Shown in pieces: positions 16,835 through 25,417 of a stretch of 64,000 bases of DNA. Source of the stretch: Roseiarcus sp963835955. Its GTDB lineage: Bacteria; Pseudomonadota; Alphaproteobacteria; Rhizobiales; Beijerinckiaceae. The stretch covers positions 310,001 through 374,000 of the forward strand of contig CAWIHZ010000004.1 in the NCBI GenBank assembly GCA_963835955.1, written 5' to 3'. A model generated the notes under the pieces. It did not search any database, was not told the DNA's origin, and worked only from the letters and a program-made list of their open reading frames with translations. Numbering within the stretch: position 1 is the stretch's first letter; each line of letters opens with the position of its first letter. Made by a program: the position numbers and the translations under genes.

Positions 16835-17473
16835 TCACCAGGCGAGAAACCGTCGTCCGGCAAAGGCGCCCGCGACCGCGCAGATGAGCGTTGCGAGCGG
16901 ATACCAGGTCGCGACGAACAGAGGCGAATCGTCGGGGCAATGCGAGGCGTAGAGCAACGCCGCGACCCCGGCCGAGGCGGCGCCCGCCAACGCTCCGGTC
17001 CAGCCCGGATGCTGCGGCGCGCCGGCGCGCATCGCCACGATAAGCGCCGCCAGGATCGGGGCGGCCATCATTGGGATCATCGTCGTGCAGTATTTCGCGT
17101 TCTCGCCGACCAGGCGGGGAAGCCATTCGCTGGAAGGCACGACCATCAGTTCGAACACGACCGCGACGCCCAGCAAAATCAGGGGCGCGAACAGCCACAG
17201 CGCGAGCGTGCCGGGCTTGGCCTCGGGTCGAGCGAGGCGCAGCAACAACAGCAGGGACGGCGCCGCGAGCGCGAAGGCGTCGACGAATTTGAGATTGAAC
17301 CGCACCGTCCGGACAGCCTCGGCGAAGTCGGGCCGAGGTCCGACAAAAGCGAGGTAGAGGGCAAGGCTGACGAGGAAGCCAATCGAAAGCGCGGTCGCGA
17401 GCCGGCGACCCATATGCGCCGGCTGCGAGACCGGATCAGCCGAGAGCGCCGCGATCAGTTCAGAAGTCTTCAC
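16835..17473 (-). CDS. NrsF-like (DUF1109) membrane anti-sigma factor
   Basis: This 212-residue protein has six predicted membrane segments (for example ALSIGFLVSLALYLAFV, FALAAPSLLLLLRL, LWLFAPLILLGVAVVFELMV) and the DUF1109 landmarks LRLARPEAKPG, ENAKYCTTMIPMMAAPILA and ASHCPDDSPLFVATWY. In Caulobacter the homologue NrsF holds an ECF sigma factor inactive. The two conserved Cys (in KYCTTM and ASHCPD) are in the expected places for metal or redox sensing. Its start overlaps the sigma stop by 4 bp (ATGA), so the two are co-translated. Confidence 0.88.
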   Translation of the reverse strand: MKTSELIAALSADPVSQPAHMGRRLATALSIGFLVSLALYLAFVGPRPDFAEAVRTVRFNLKFVDAFALAAPSLLLLLRLARPEAKPGTLALWLFAPLILLGVAVVFELMVVPSSEWLPRLVGENAKYCTTMIPMMAAPILAALIVAMRAGAPQHPGWTGALAGAASAGVAALLYASHCPDDSPLFVATWYPLATLICAVAGAFAGRRFLAW

Positions 17474-18039
17474 GAAATGGAACTCCGCCAGGCGGCGCCG
17501 AGAGACTTGAGGGCCCGATGCAGCGCCACTCGCACGGCGACTTCGGTCATCGCCAACCGCGCCGCGGTCGCCGTGATCGACTGACCTTCGAGCGAAATCG
17601 AACGCACGATGTCGCGCTGCCGCGGCGGAAGCGCTTCAATGAGCCTGCGCGCGTCGCTCAGGGCGTGTGGGTCCTCCTCCTCCGGCGCGGCCAGAAAGTC
17701 CTGAAAATTCTCGATTGGGTCAGCCCGCCTCACGCCCCGCCGGCGCATGGCGTCGATGATCTTGTGACGCGCGATCGCATGCACCCACGGCGCCAGCTTC
17801 TGGCTGCGATCCCAGGTGTGGCGTTTGAGATGGATCGCCAACAAGGTCTCCTGTACTGCATCCTCGACGTCCGCGTCGCCGACGCGCGCACGAGCGAACG
17901 CTCCTCGCGCCATCGCGCGCACCGAACGGCCGATGTCTTCGAGGAGGCGCCGGTAGGCGCGCTCGTCCCCCGCGACCGAAGCCTTCATCATCTGGGACCA
18001 AGGATCGTCCGGGGGCCCATCGACCGGTTGGGCGTTCAT
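17470..18039 (-). CDS. ECF sigma factor, SigF-like
   Basis: This 189-residue sigma-70-family protein has region 2 (DVEDAVQETLLAIHLKRHTW, then APWVHAIARHKIIDAMRRR) and region 4 (LPPRQRDIVRSISLEGQSITATAARLAMTEVAVRVALHRALKSL). Pairing with a DUF1109 gene and divergence from DUF692/DUF2063/DoxX genes is the arrangement known for SigF of Caulobacter, which answers heavy metals and oxidants. Its own upstream DNA carries a GTAAC/CGAA motif only six bases before the ATG, suggesting self-activation from a nearly leaderless transcript. Confidence 0.9.
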   Translation of the reverse strand: MNAQPVDGPPDDPWSQMMKASVAGDERAYRRLLEDIGRSVRAMARGAFARARVGDADVEDAVQETLLAIHLKRHTWDRSQKLAPWVHAIARHKIIDAMRRRGVRRADPIENFQDFLAAPEEEDPHALSDARRLIEALPPRQRDIVRSISLEGQSITATAARLAMTEVAVRVALHRALKSLGAAWRSSIS

Positions 18040-18045
18040 ACGGCC

Positions 18046-18070
18046 TTCGTTCCGTCCTGACTGGCGTTAC
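18046..18070 (-). promoter_or_regulatory. Candidate SigF-type promoter of the sigma operon
   Basis: On the minus strand, GTAAC (18070-18066) and CGAA (18049-18046) are separated by 16 bases. The Caulobacter SigF consensus is GTAACC-N16-CGAA, so the spacer here is one base short. CGAA lies six bases upstream of the ATG, so transcription would start at or next to the start codon. Confidence 0.5.
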
Positions 18071-18123
18071 GGGTCTGGGGAATTTTATTTTTTGCGCCGG
18101 GCGCGATCGGCGTGGGACTCCCT

Positions 18124-18149
18124 GTAACATGCCCCCGCCAATCGGCGAA
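18124..18149 (+). promoter_or_regulatory. Candidate SigF-type promoter of the bufBCD-like operon
   Basis: GTAACA (18124-18129), 16 bases, then CGAA (18146-18149) match the SigF promoter pattern with the exact spacing. It lies about 45 bp upstream of the GTG start of the DUF692 gene. Together with the mirror-image site it makes the 157-bp gap a divergent ECF control region. Confidence 0.65.
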
Positions 18150-18195
18150 GAACCCAGCGTCGATCTTCCAGGGCGCACAGTCGAAGGAGCTTCGC

Positions 18196-19086
18196 GTGAC
18201 GATCGCCAGTCGACTTCGCTCGCATGGCTTCGGGACCACCAACGTTGGGGTCGGTTTCAAGGCGGAGCATTTCGATTCCATCATTCAGGCGGACCCGAAA
18301 CTCGGATTCTTCGAAATCCATGCGGAGAACTATATGGGCGCCGGCGGACCGCCGCATCGGCGCCTCGAGGCCATCCGTGAGCGATACCCGCTGTCGCTGC
18401 ACGGGGTCGGTCTCTCGATCGGATCGCCCGGGCCGCTGGACAGGGCGCATCTGTTGCGGCTGGCGAAAGTCGCCGGACGCTATCAGCCAGCGATGGTTTC
18501 CGAACACCTGGCGTGGTCGACCCACGACGGCTGCTTTTTCAATGATCTGCTGCCGTTGCCCTACACCGGCGAGACGCTCGCTCGGGTCTGCGAGCATATC
18601 GATGCCGTTCAGAATGTCCTTAGCCGGACGATCTTACTCGAGAATCCCTCGACCTACGTCGCTTTCGGCGAGACGACGATGAGCGAGACCGATTTTTTAG
18701 CTGAAATCGTGCGCCGAACGGGCTGCGGTCTCCTGCTCGACCTCAACAACGTATTCGTCAGCGCGACCAATCATGGCTTCGACCCTTGCCGCTACCTCGC
18801 CGAGTTTCCTCTGAGCGCGGTCGGCGAAGTCCACCTCGCAGGCTACGCCGACGACTCGGACGACGCGGGCCTGCCGCTGCTGATCGACGCGCACAATTCG
18901 CCGGTTCGCGACGCCGTCTGGTCGCTCTACGCCAACGTCCTGCGCCGGCGCGGGCCGATCGCGACCCTGATCGAATGGGACAACGATGTGCCCGCATGGG
19001 AGGCGCTTTTAAGCGAAGCGGGCCGAGCGGAGCGCGTCATGGCCGCCACAATCGCAAAAGTTCCGGAACCGGCCCTTGCCGTTTGA
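18196..19086 (+). CDS. bufB: DUF692 protein, BufB/MbnB-like
   Basis: This 296-residue TIM-barrel protein belongs to the DUF692 family of multinuclear iron enzymes that modify cysteines of small precursor peptides (MbnB in methanobactin, BufB in bufferins). Metal-ligand regions are visible: FEIHAENYM, LSLHGVGLSIG, VSEHLAW, LLENPSTYVAF, LLLDLNNVFVSA, EVHLAGYAD, LLIDAHNSPV and LIEWDNDVPAW. GTG 18196 is chosen because AAGGAG lies six bases upstream and a longer frame would overlap the promoter. No BufA-type precursor gene lies in front of it, which is unusual. It overlaps the next gene by 11 bp. Confidence 0.9.
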   Translation: MTIASRLRSHGFGTTNVGVGFKAEHFDSIIQADPKLGFFEIHAENYMGAGGPPHRRLEAIRERYPLSLHGVGLSIGSPGPLDRAHLLRLAKVAGRYQPAMVSEHLAWSTHDGCFFNDLLPLPYTGETLARVCEHIDAVQNVLSRTILLENPSTYVAFGETTMSETDFLAEIVRRTGCGLLLDLNNVFVSATNHGFDPCRYLAEFPLSAVGEVHLAGYADDSDDAGLPLLIDAHNSPVRDAVWSLYANVLRRRGPIATLIEWDNDVPAWEALLSEAGRAERVMAATIAKVPEPALAV

Positions 19087-19858
19087 TACGACGATCGACG
19101 CCTTCGCGGCGGCGCTGGCGGATCCGGCGGCGCCCCCGCCAGCCGTGACGCATGGGCGGCTCGGCGCGCCCGACGCGCGCCAATTCTCGGTCTATCGCAA
19201 CAACGTCGCCGTCGGACTGATCGGCGCCCTGGAGGCGCGTTATCCCGTGTCGCGCCGGATCCTGGGCGCCGACCTCTTCCACGCCATGGCGCACGCGTTC
19301 GCAATTCGTCACCCGCCGCGCTCGCCGGTCATGATCGCCTACGGCGCCGATTTTCCCGAATTCCTTGAAACCCATAGGCAGGCGCTCGATCCACTCGCAG
19401 GCGACTTGGCCAATGTCGTGGAGGTCGCGCGCCTCGAGAGCGCCTGGGTCGAGGCCTACCATGCCGAAGATGCGCCAGTTGTGACTGTCGACGTCCTCGG
19501 CACGCTCAGTCCGGCCGCGATGCCGCGAACCCGGGTCGAATTTCATCCCGCCGCCTTCTTGTTGCGCTTCGCAGCGCCCGCCGCCTCGATCTGGGCCGCG
19601 CATCAGGGCGGCGCCCAAACCAGCGCGCCGCCGGGCCGCCTCGGCGAGGACGCCCTGATCACGCGCCCAGGCCCGGACGTGTTGGTGCGGGTCCTGCCGC
19701 CTGGAGGCTACGAATTCGCGGCGCGCCTGCGCGGCGGCGCGACGCTTATGGAGGCGGCCGAGTCGGCGCCCCTGCGTGACTTCGACTTCGGAACCCATCT
19801 CGTCGGACTGGTCGAGTCCGGCGCGGTCGCTTCGATCATCGCCGGAGAACCAGCATGA
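19076..19858 (+). CDS. bufC: DUF2063 protein, BufC/MbnC-like
   Basis: This 260-residue protein has the DUF2063 N-terminal half (FSVYRNNVAVGLIGALEARYPVS, then FHAMAHAFAIRHPPRSPVM and YGADFPEFLE) found in partners of DUF692 enzymes. It probably presents the precursor peptide or completes the enzyme, as MbnC does with MbnB. A TTG start is inferred from the overlap with bufB. The stop overlaps the DoxX ATG by 4 bp, so translation of the three genes is coupled. Confidence 0.88.
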   Translation: MPFDTTIDAFAAALADPAAPPPAVTHGRLGAPDARQFSVYRNNVAVGLIGALEARYPVSRRILGADLFHAMAHAFAIRHPPRSPVMIAYGADFPEFLETHRQALDPLAGDLANVVEVARLESAWVEAYHAEDAPVVTVDVLGTLSPAAMPRTRVEFHPAAFLLRFAAPAASIWAAHQGGAQTSAPPGRLGEDALITRPGPDVLVRVLPPGGYEFAARLRGGATLMEAAESAPLRDFDFGTHLVGLVESGAVASIIAGEPA

Positions 19859-20376
19859 GCGCTGACGCCGCTTCGCCGACGGCGCGCGCGCTGTCCAATT
19901 CCGTCGCCCGCTTGACTGGCGCGCTGTTCGGCCTCGTGCCCGCCTCGCTGGTGCTTTTGATCCTGCGCCTGACGCTGGCGCGGCCCTTTTTCGCCTCGGG
20001 CCTGACGCGCTGGGACGGCTGGTTCACGCTCTCGTTCGGCACGAAGATTCTGTTCTCCGAGGACTACAAGCTCCATGTCTTTGGCGCGCAGATTCCGTTC
20101 CCCGAGCCGGAACTCGTGGCCGCGATGGCGAGCGCCGCCGAGATCGCGCTGCCGATCCTGCTCGCGGTCGGCCTTCTGACCCGCTACGCGGCCCTCGGCC
20201 TTCTCTGCATGACCGCCGTCATCCAGCTGACCTATCCCGACGGCTGGGCCAATTTTCATCTCTACTGGGCGGCGTTGGCGCTGGCGATCATGGCCTTTGG
20301 TCCCGGCTCGGCGTCCATTGACCGTCTCCTCGGCCTCGACGGGTTTGGCGGGAGATTCGGCGGCGCCGCAGGCTGA
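19855..20376 (+). CDS. bufD: DoxX-family membrane protein, BufD-like
   Basis: This 173-residue inner-membrane protein has four predicted helices in the DoxX pattern: LFGLVPASLVLLILRLTLARPFF, AAMASAAEIALPILLAVGLLTRYAALGLL, MTAVIQLTYPDGWANFHLYWAALALAIM. GLTRWDGWFTLSFGTKILFSEDYK is the conserved loop. In Buf operons a DoxX protein is the usual last gene; its exact job is unknown, possibly redox or export support. The start ATGA overlaps the bufC stop. Confidence 0.85.
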   Translation: MSADAASPTARALSNSVARLTGALFGLVPASLVLLILRLTLARPFFASGLTRWDGWFTLSFGTKILFSEDYKLHVFGAQIPFPEPELVAAMASAAEIALPILLAVGLLTRYAALGLLCMTAVIQLTYPDGWANFHLYWAALALAIMAFGPGSASIDRLLGLDGFGGRFGGAAG

Positions 20377-20537
20377 ATCGGCCGCCCGAAACGCGACGCC
20401 GCGGGCGCCCGGCCAGATCACGGATTTGCGACAAGATTCACGGCTCGCAACCTATTGACGGGCGTGGCTGGCCGTGGCTTTAACCGCCCGTTAGGACGCT
20501 CGGCGTCGCCCATTCCCTTATAAGGAGCAACGACGCC

Positions 20538-21971
20538 ATGTCGCATTGGCCACGGCACGGGCGGATCGAAGGCGCGATCGTGATGATCGGGTTCGGATCG
20601 ATCGGCAAGGGAACCCTGCCGCTGATCGAGCGTCATTTCGACTTCGACAAATCGCATTTCGTCGTGATCGACCCGGACGACTCGGATCGCCGGCTGCTCG
20701 ACGAGCGCGGCGTCGAATTCGTGCATATGGCGATCACGCGCGAAAACCATCGCGAGACGCTCGGCAAATATCTGACCGCGGGGAAGGGCCAGGGCTTCTG
20801 CGTCAACCTCTCGGTCGACACCTCCTCGCTCGACCTCATGCGCTTCTGCCGCGAGATCGGGGCGCTCTACGTCGACACCGTCATCGAGCCGTGGACGGGC
20901 TTCTATTTCGACAAATCGCTGGGCGCGGCCGCGCGCACGAATTACGCGCTGCGCGAGACGGTGCTGGCCGAGCGGCGCAAAAATCCGGGCGGGACGACCG
21001 CGGTCTCCTGCTGCGGCGCCAATCCCGGCATGGTCTCTTGGTTCGTCAAGCAGGCCTTGATTAATCTCGCGATCGATCTCGGCGACAAGGGCGCGGAGCC
21101 GAAGACGCGCGCGGAGTGGGGACGCCTTGCCCGGCGCCTCGGCGTCAAGGGCGTGCATATCGCCGAACGCGACACCCAGCGCGCAAAAAGCCCGAAGCCG
21201 CGCAACGTCTTCGTCAACACGTGGTCGGTCGAGGGCTTTCTGTCCGAAGGCATGCAGCCGGCCGAGCTCGGCTGGGGCGCGCACGAGAAATGGACGCCCG
21301 CCAACGCAGGGTTCCATAAACAGGGTTGCGGCGCGGCGATCTACCTCAACCAGCCCGGCGCCAACACCCGGGTCCGCTCCTGGACGCCGACCGCGCGGGC
21401 GCAGTTCGGCTTCCTCGTCACCCATAACGAATCGATCTCGATCGCCGACTATTACACGGTCCGCGACGACCGGGGCGAGGCGGTCTACCGGCCGACCTGC
21501 CATTACGCCTATCATCCGTGCGACGACGCGGTGCTGTCCCTGCACGAACTTTACGGCCGCGCCGGCGAGACCCAGAGCGCGCAGCACATCCTGGGAGAGG
21601 CCGAGATTCTCGACGGGATCGACGAACTCGGCGTGCTCCTCTACGGCCATTCCCGCAACGCCTATTGGTACGGCTCGCAGCTTTCGGTCGAGGAGACCCG
21701 CGCGCTCGCGCCCTATCAGAACGCGACCGGCCTGCAGGTGACCTCGGCGGTTCTGGCCGGGATGGCGTGGGCGCTGGAGAACCCGAACGCGGGGATCGTG
21801 GAGGCGGACGAAATGGACTTCCGCCGCTGCCTCGACGTGCAGAGGCCCTATCTCGGGCCGGTCGTCGGCGTCTATACCGACTGGACCCCTCTCGTGGGTC
21901 GCCCGGGCCTGTTTCCCGAGGACATCGACCCGAGCGATCCCTGGCAGTTCCGCAACGTGCTGGTGCGTTAA
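20538..21971 (+). CDS. hss: Homospermidine synthase
   Basis: This 477-residue enzyme makes homospermidine from putrescine with NAD+ as hydride carrier. The Rossmann motif is IVMIGFGSIGKGTLPLIERH near residue 15. Other family segments are NLSVDTSSLDLMRFCRE, YVDTVIEPWTGFYFD, SCCGANPGMVSWFVKQAL, HNESISIADYYTV and LLYGHSRNAYWYGSQLS. Length fits bacterial Hss. ATG 20538 follows an AAGGAGC site (20522-20528). Homospermidine is the typical long polyamine of Hyphomicrobiales, which supports the taxonomic placement. It is a single-gene unit. Confidence 0.95.
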   Translation: MSHWPRHGRIEGAIVMIGFGSIGKGTLPLIERHFDFDKSHFVVIDPDDSDRRLLDERGVEFVHMAITRENHRETLGKYLTAGKGQGFCVNLSVDTSSLDLMRFCREIGALYVDTVIEPWTGFYFDKSLGAAARTNYALRETVLAERRKNPGGTTAVSCCGANPGMVSWFVKQALINLAIDLGDKGAEPKTRAEWGRLARRLGVKGVHIAERDTQRAKSPKPRNVFVNTWSVEGFLSEGMQPAELGWGAHEKWTPANAGFHKQGCGAAIYLNQPGANTRVRSWTPTARAQFGFLVTHNESISIADYYTVRDDRGEAVYRPTCHYAYHPCDDAVLSLHELYGRAGETQSAQHILGEAEILDGIDELGVLLYGHSRNAYWYGSQLSVEETRALAPYQNATGLQVTSAVLAGMAWALENPNAGIVEADEMDFRRCLDVQRPYLGPVVGVYTDWTPLVGRPGLFPEDIDPSDPWQFRNVLVR

Positions 21972-22180
21972 CCGCCGTTTTTCCTGACGGGTCGAGCAAT
22001 ATCAAGGGCTTGCGACTCTGTTTACCGCCGCCCCCAAGAACCAGCCATCCGACAACAAAAAAACATATGTTGTATGTTAGTTAATTTTCACTTTCTAGGC
22101 CTCAAGAAGTGCGATTGCGATGTCGTCGGGCGTGAGTTCGAACCATAGGTCAGGGCAGTGAAGAGAGATTTGCAACTGGA

Positions 22181-22701
22181 TCACTTACGAGACGTTCCCG
22201 CCGAACTATCTTCTCTTGAGTAGATTACCGTTTTCTCAAGAGCCGCAGCCCTCTCGCGTAACCCTTTGGTGCTTCTTTTCCACTTGTACCACAGGAATCC
22301 CAGCGACACCGGAGCCGGAAGTACACTTAACACAATCAAAAAAATCGATAGTGGAATCGACACTAAACGATCAGCATCGACACTAATCCAAATAAGAAAT
22401 AAGATAAGAGCGAGGCCAACGATCGCATTAGTTATAATAATTCTTCTATAGTAATTAAAGAATTGTATCGACTTCGTATCGAGATCTCCAAGACTGTCGA
22501 GCGCCGAACTCGGCGGCTTGGTCAGGCTTGAGCCATCGCCAAATTGCGCAATCGAACAGTTTGCGTTCCAGTGGGCATCCCGCGCATGGTCAACCACTAC
22601 GAAAGAGCCGACCAAGATGCAACCCCACTCCGAGTTGTACCAAGCTTGAAAAATGGCTTAATTTCATCCCAGCCCCTCAAGAAAGAACCATAAAGAACCA
22701 T
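22181..22701 (-). pseudogene. Hypothetical two-helix membrane protein, probably frameshifted
   Basis: The main frame (22181 up to about 22650) encodes two hydrophobic helices (ITNAIVGLALILFLIWISV and IPLSIFLIVLSVLPAPVSLGFLWY) and a basic tail. No ATG opens this frame; reading on upstream gives plausible protein until a stop near 22665. A second frame from ATG 22701 (MVLYGSFLRGWDEIKPFFKLG) appears to supply the N-terminus, so one indel near 22650 would join them. Composition is AT-richer than the neighbours. I do not recognise the family. Its start is back to back with the XRE gene. Confidence 0.5.
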
Positions 22702-22702
22702 A

Positions 22703-23822
22703 ATGCCAGCCGCCCTCAGACGGAACGTCGAACGTCTCAGACAAGCACGAGGGCTGAGCAGAGCAGAACTTAGCCGGCGGGTAGGCGTTTCGGAAGCTGA
22801 AGTCGACGCGCGCTCAGCGGTGGCGAGGAGCGCGGACGCCATCGTGACTCGCCAAGAACGGCGTCTGACTTTGTGCGTCAAGCAGGGCGAACTCGGCTTA
22901 CGCCTAGGGATCGAGGCGCTACCCAGCGCAAGCGGCTGCGCAAAAACCCTCAGGCCATCGAACTATCCGAACCATTCAACGGGAGGCGGCCAGGGTTGGG
23001 GACTATCGGGGAGCAAGATCACCCGCATGGCCGCACGACATTCTGCCGACCCCCCCGAGCGGAAATCGAGTTACGCCGGTTCGTGATATTACACCAGAAG
23101 AGGAGATAGAGTCTTCTCATCACCCTGATATTTTACTACTTAGTGCGAGGCCGGATAGAATCCTTAGAGACAATAGTTCTTCAGTTAAGCTTTGATGACG
23201 GGGCAGGCTTTTGCTTGGCAAAAGCGGATGCATTTAGCGTAATTACTGTAAATACATACCATCAGAACTATCCAAGACGGCTATTTACGCTCGCGCACGA
23301 GTTATATCATTGTGTAATTGGAGAATTTGGGCTTTCCAATCCAGATATTGAACTTAACAACGTGGAGGCCCGATGCAACCGCTTTGCGGCGGAATTCCTT
23401 GCCCCACTTGAGTTGGTCGAGACCGTAGCGCGCCGGCTCTTCGGTGCAGCGCCGAATTCAATATCGACGATGTTCGTAGATTCGCCTCCGTTCTAAAGCT
23501 TTCGTTACATGCCAGCGTTCTTAGGTTAATCGAGGCCGGCATATATAGAGAAAGCGCCATTTCTGCTTGGAACGCTTTTGTTCGCGAAAATGGCAACCCT
23601 GATTTTGCCTTCTCACCGTCGGGAGGAAGAAGAGTTCAGGAGTGGAAGTATAAACTCGCAAGATACGGCTTCCTGCTTCCTCGAATATTCGGTTCTGCGC
23701 TCGACAAGAAGAAAATTGACGCGATCCAGATTTACAGGTCGTCCGGCATAAAACCAAAATATCAGATGGACTATTTCGAAAATGCAGCCTCCGCGAGACC
23801 GGAGGACGCGGAGGATGAGTGA
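22703..23822 (+). pseudogene. XRE-HTH / ImmA-IrrE metallopeptidase gene, broken
   Basis: The first frame gives an XRE HTH (NVERLRQARGLSRAELSRRVGVSEAEV). The middle is disordered by frame changes. From about 23190 the zinc-peptidase domain is clear: FTLAHELYHCVIG carries HExxH, followed by NNVEARCNRFAAEFLAP. Near 23455 the frame shifts again and the C-terminal part continues as NIDDVRRFASVLKLSLHASV through YGFLLPRIFGSALDKKKIDA to a stop at 23822. An intact version would be about 370 residues. Such proteins act as phage- or element-linked repressors, or antitoxins. At least three shifts make it inactive. Confidence 0.8.
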
Positions 23823-24696
23823 ATACATCCTAGACGTTCGGGGTCAAGCTGGCTGGGCAAAGCTTTCCGGTAATGAGATGGCGAATCGCATCGGCTAGCA
23901 GAACGGTCGATATGATCTACACACGGTCTGGCCGGAATTCGAACTCGCATATCAGATCAAGCCACAGAATGACCCAGGATGCGGCGCCTCGACAGCGAAA
24001 CGGCAGGCGGACCATTGCGGCTTCGCCTTAGCGGACCACATCACGCTACGATTGGCCCTAATGACGACGGATGATTGGATCGTCGCGGCCAAAGCAGATA
24101 GAGACATTTGATCGTAGTGACCGCCGAGCCGGTCAATCGGCATTTATGGACGCATTGACAGCTGCGCACGGCGTCGATTGATGAACTCTTAGACGAACTT
24201 CCATGATTGCTCGAAGCCATGCCCGGCAGCTGGAGTAAGAGCATCGCTACATATTCGCACTCATCCGCAACGAGCGCGTGACCGCTGACCCTCTTTCGCG
24301 GGCTTGCGCCGGTTTCGTCCAATCTCTTGGCGACGGAAATGATATTTTGGAGCCGGCTGCGGACGTGCGCCATGATCGTCGTCCTTTCAACAGCTTGGCC
24401 GCGCACGGGCGGCTGAGATGCGCGAGCTGCGGCGTCAAAGTTAGAAAAAGCATGACGAATGTCCATATCCTGGCCTCACGGTAAGGTTGTTCATTATACA
24501 TGTATTGCAATTTATAGTAGATTTTCTCTCGCGGACAACGCTTGAAAAATATTGCGGCTTTAGGGTTTCTCGAAGGAATTGGCGGAGGGGCCGCCGGCGC
24601 CTGATTCTCGTCCATCTGGCTTGGTATGGAGCCAAACAGGAGCGGTTTGGCCCAACGGGCTGAGCCGACATTACCGAACAACAAGAGGAGGCGGAT
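23823..24696. other. Gene-poor remnant of the low-GC island
   Basis: A short frame, ATG 23815 to TAG 23898 (27 codons, MSEYILDVRGQAGW...), overlaps the end of the ImmA gene and may be the stump of a downstream partner gene. The remaining DNA to the next gene has no open frame with recognisable features; composition shifts several times, which suggests joined fragments. Confidence 0.45.
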
Positions 24697-25023
24697 ATGA
24701 CCAAAACTTTCCGTTCCAGACCCTTACGAAACAGCCGCGCTTTGCGCTTCGGCTTGATCGCCGCCCTCGGCCTGGCGGGCCTCGTCGCCGGCGCCGGTCA
24801 GGCGTGGGCGTGCGAGGGCTTCGCCTGCGTCGGCGAGGCGATCGGGCAGGGCGCTCACGACACCGGCGTCGCGATCGAGAAAGGCGTGCGCGCGACCGGT
24901 CAGGTGTTCGAACGCGGCGCCTACGGCGTCGGAACGACGGTCCAGAAGGGCGCGCACGCCACCGGCAGCGCCATGGAGCAAGTGGCGGAAGGGACCGCCA
25001 GGGTGGTGACCGGACATCCGTGA
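24697..25023 (+). CDS. Small exported protein of five 11-residue repeats
   Basis: This 108-residue protein follows a strong AGGAGG site. A signal peptide ends at about residue 38 (LVAGAGQAWA), leaving a mature N-terminus with two Cys (39 and 44). Residues 49-103 are exactly five hendecads: IGQGAHDTGVA, IEKGVRATGQV, FERGAYGVGTT, VQKGAHATGSA and MEQVAEGTARV. The pattern (hydrophobic, x, K/R/Q, G, A/V, x, x, T/V, G) predicts an amphipathic 11/3 helix, as in LEA proteins and synuclein. I do not recognise the family; membrane or desiccation protection in the periplasm is only an inference. Confidence 0.72.
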   Translation: MTKTFRSRPLRNSRALRFGLIAALGLAGLVAGAGQAWACEGFACVGEAIGQGAHDTGVAIEKGVRATGQVFERGAYGVGTTVQKGAHATGSAMEQVAEGTARVVTGHP

Positions 25024-25303
25024 GCGGCGGCGTGATCGAAACCTCGCTCGCTTGGGCTCCTCGTCGCCCTCGCATTCCCGCTGACGAGGGCGCGCGCAGG
25101 GCGCTGAGGGCGTGACGTCTGAAATTCCGTCAGGCTCTCAGCGCGCGGCCGATATGCATAATTCGCATATGAGTGCCGCAAGAATTAGCGGTTTGCACGG
25201 CTTTTCGGCCATATTTGACCGATTTCTAGCATTGGCTGGGTAATGTCGCGCTTCCGTCACGGCAGCGTCATGCGAATATCACATGAATGTGTGCGGTGCA
25301 CCA

Positions 25304-25332
25304 TTGACTTTTGCGGCGCAGCATCGTATCTA
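25304..25332 (+). promoter_or_regulatory. Sigma-70-type promoter before the DUF1127 gene
   Basis: TTGACT (25304-25309) and TATCTA (25327-25332) are separated by 17 bases, a near-consensus housekeeping promoter. It lies about 85 bp upstream of the DUF1127 ATG. The leader contains a GC-rich hairpin, CCCGGT-CGAA-CCGGGG, near 25358-25373. Confidence 0.6.
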
Positions 25333-25417
25333 GGGCTCGTCTAGGAAGAGGAGCGTTCGGTCCCGGTCGAACCGGGGCTTTAGATGAGGAGGGCGGTCGC
25401 TAAAACAGGAGACCGTC

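Noticed and set aside
18129..18380. Small open frame before the DUF692 gene considered as a BufA precursor
   Set aside because: It overlaps the DUF692 start in another frame, has no signal peptide and lacks the Cys pattern of BufA proteins.
22136..22144. GTTCGAACC resembling a tRNA T-loop, as at an integration site
   Set aside because: No acceptor stem, anticodon arm or CCA end can be folded around it, and no integrase is present.
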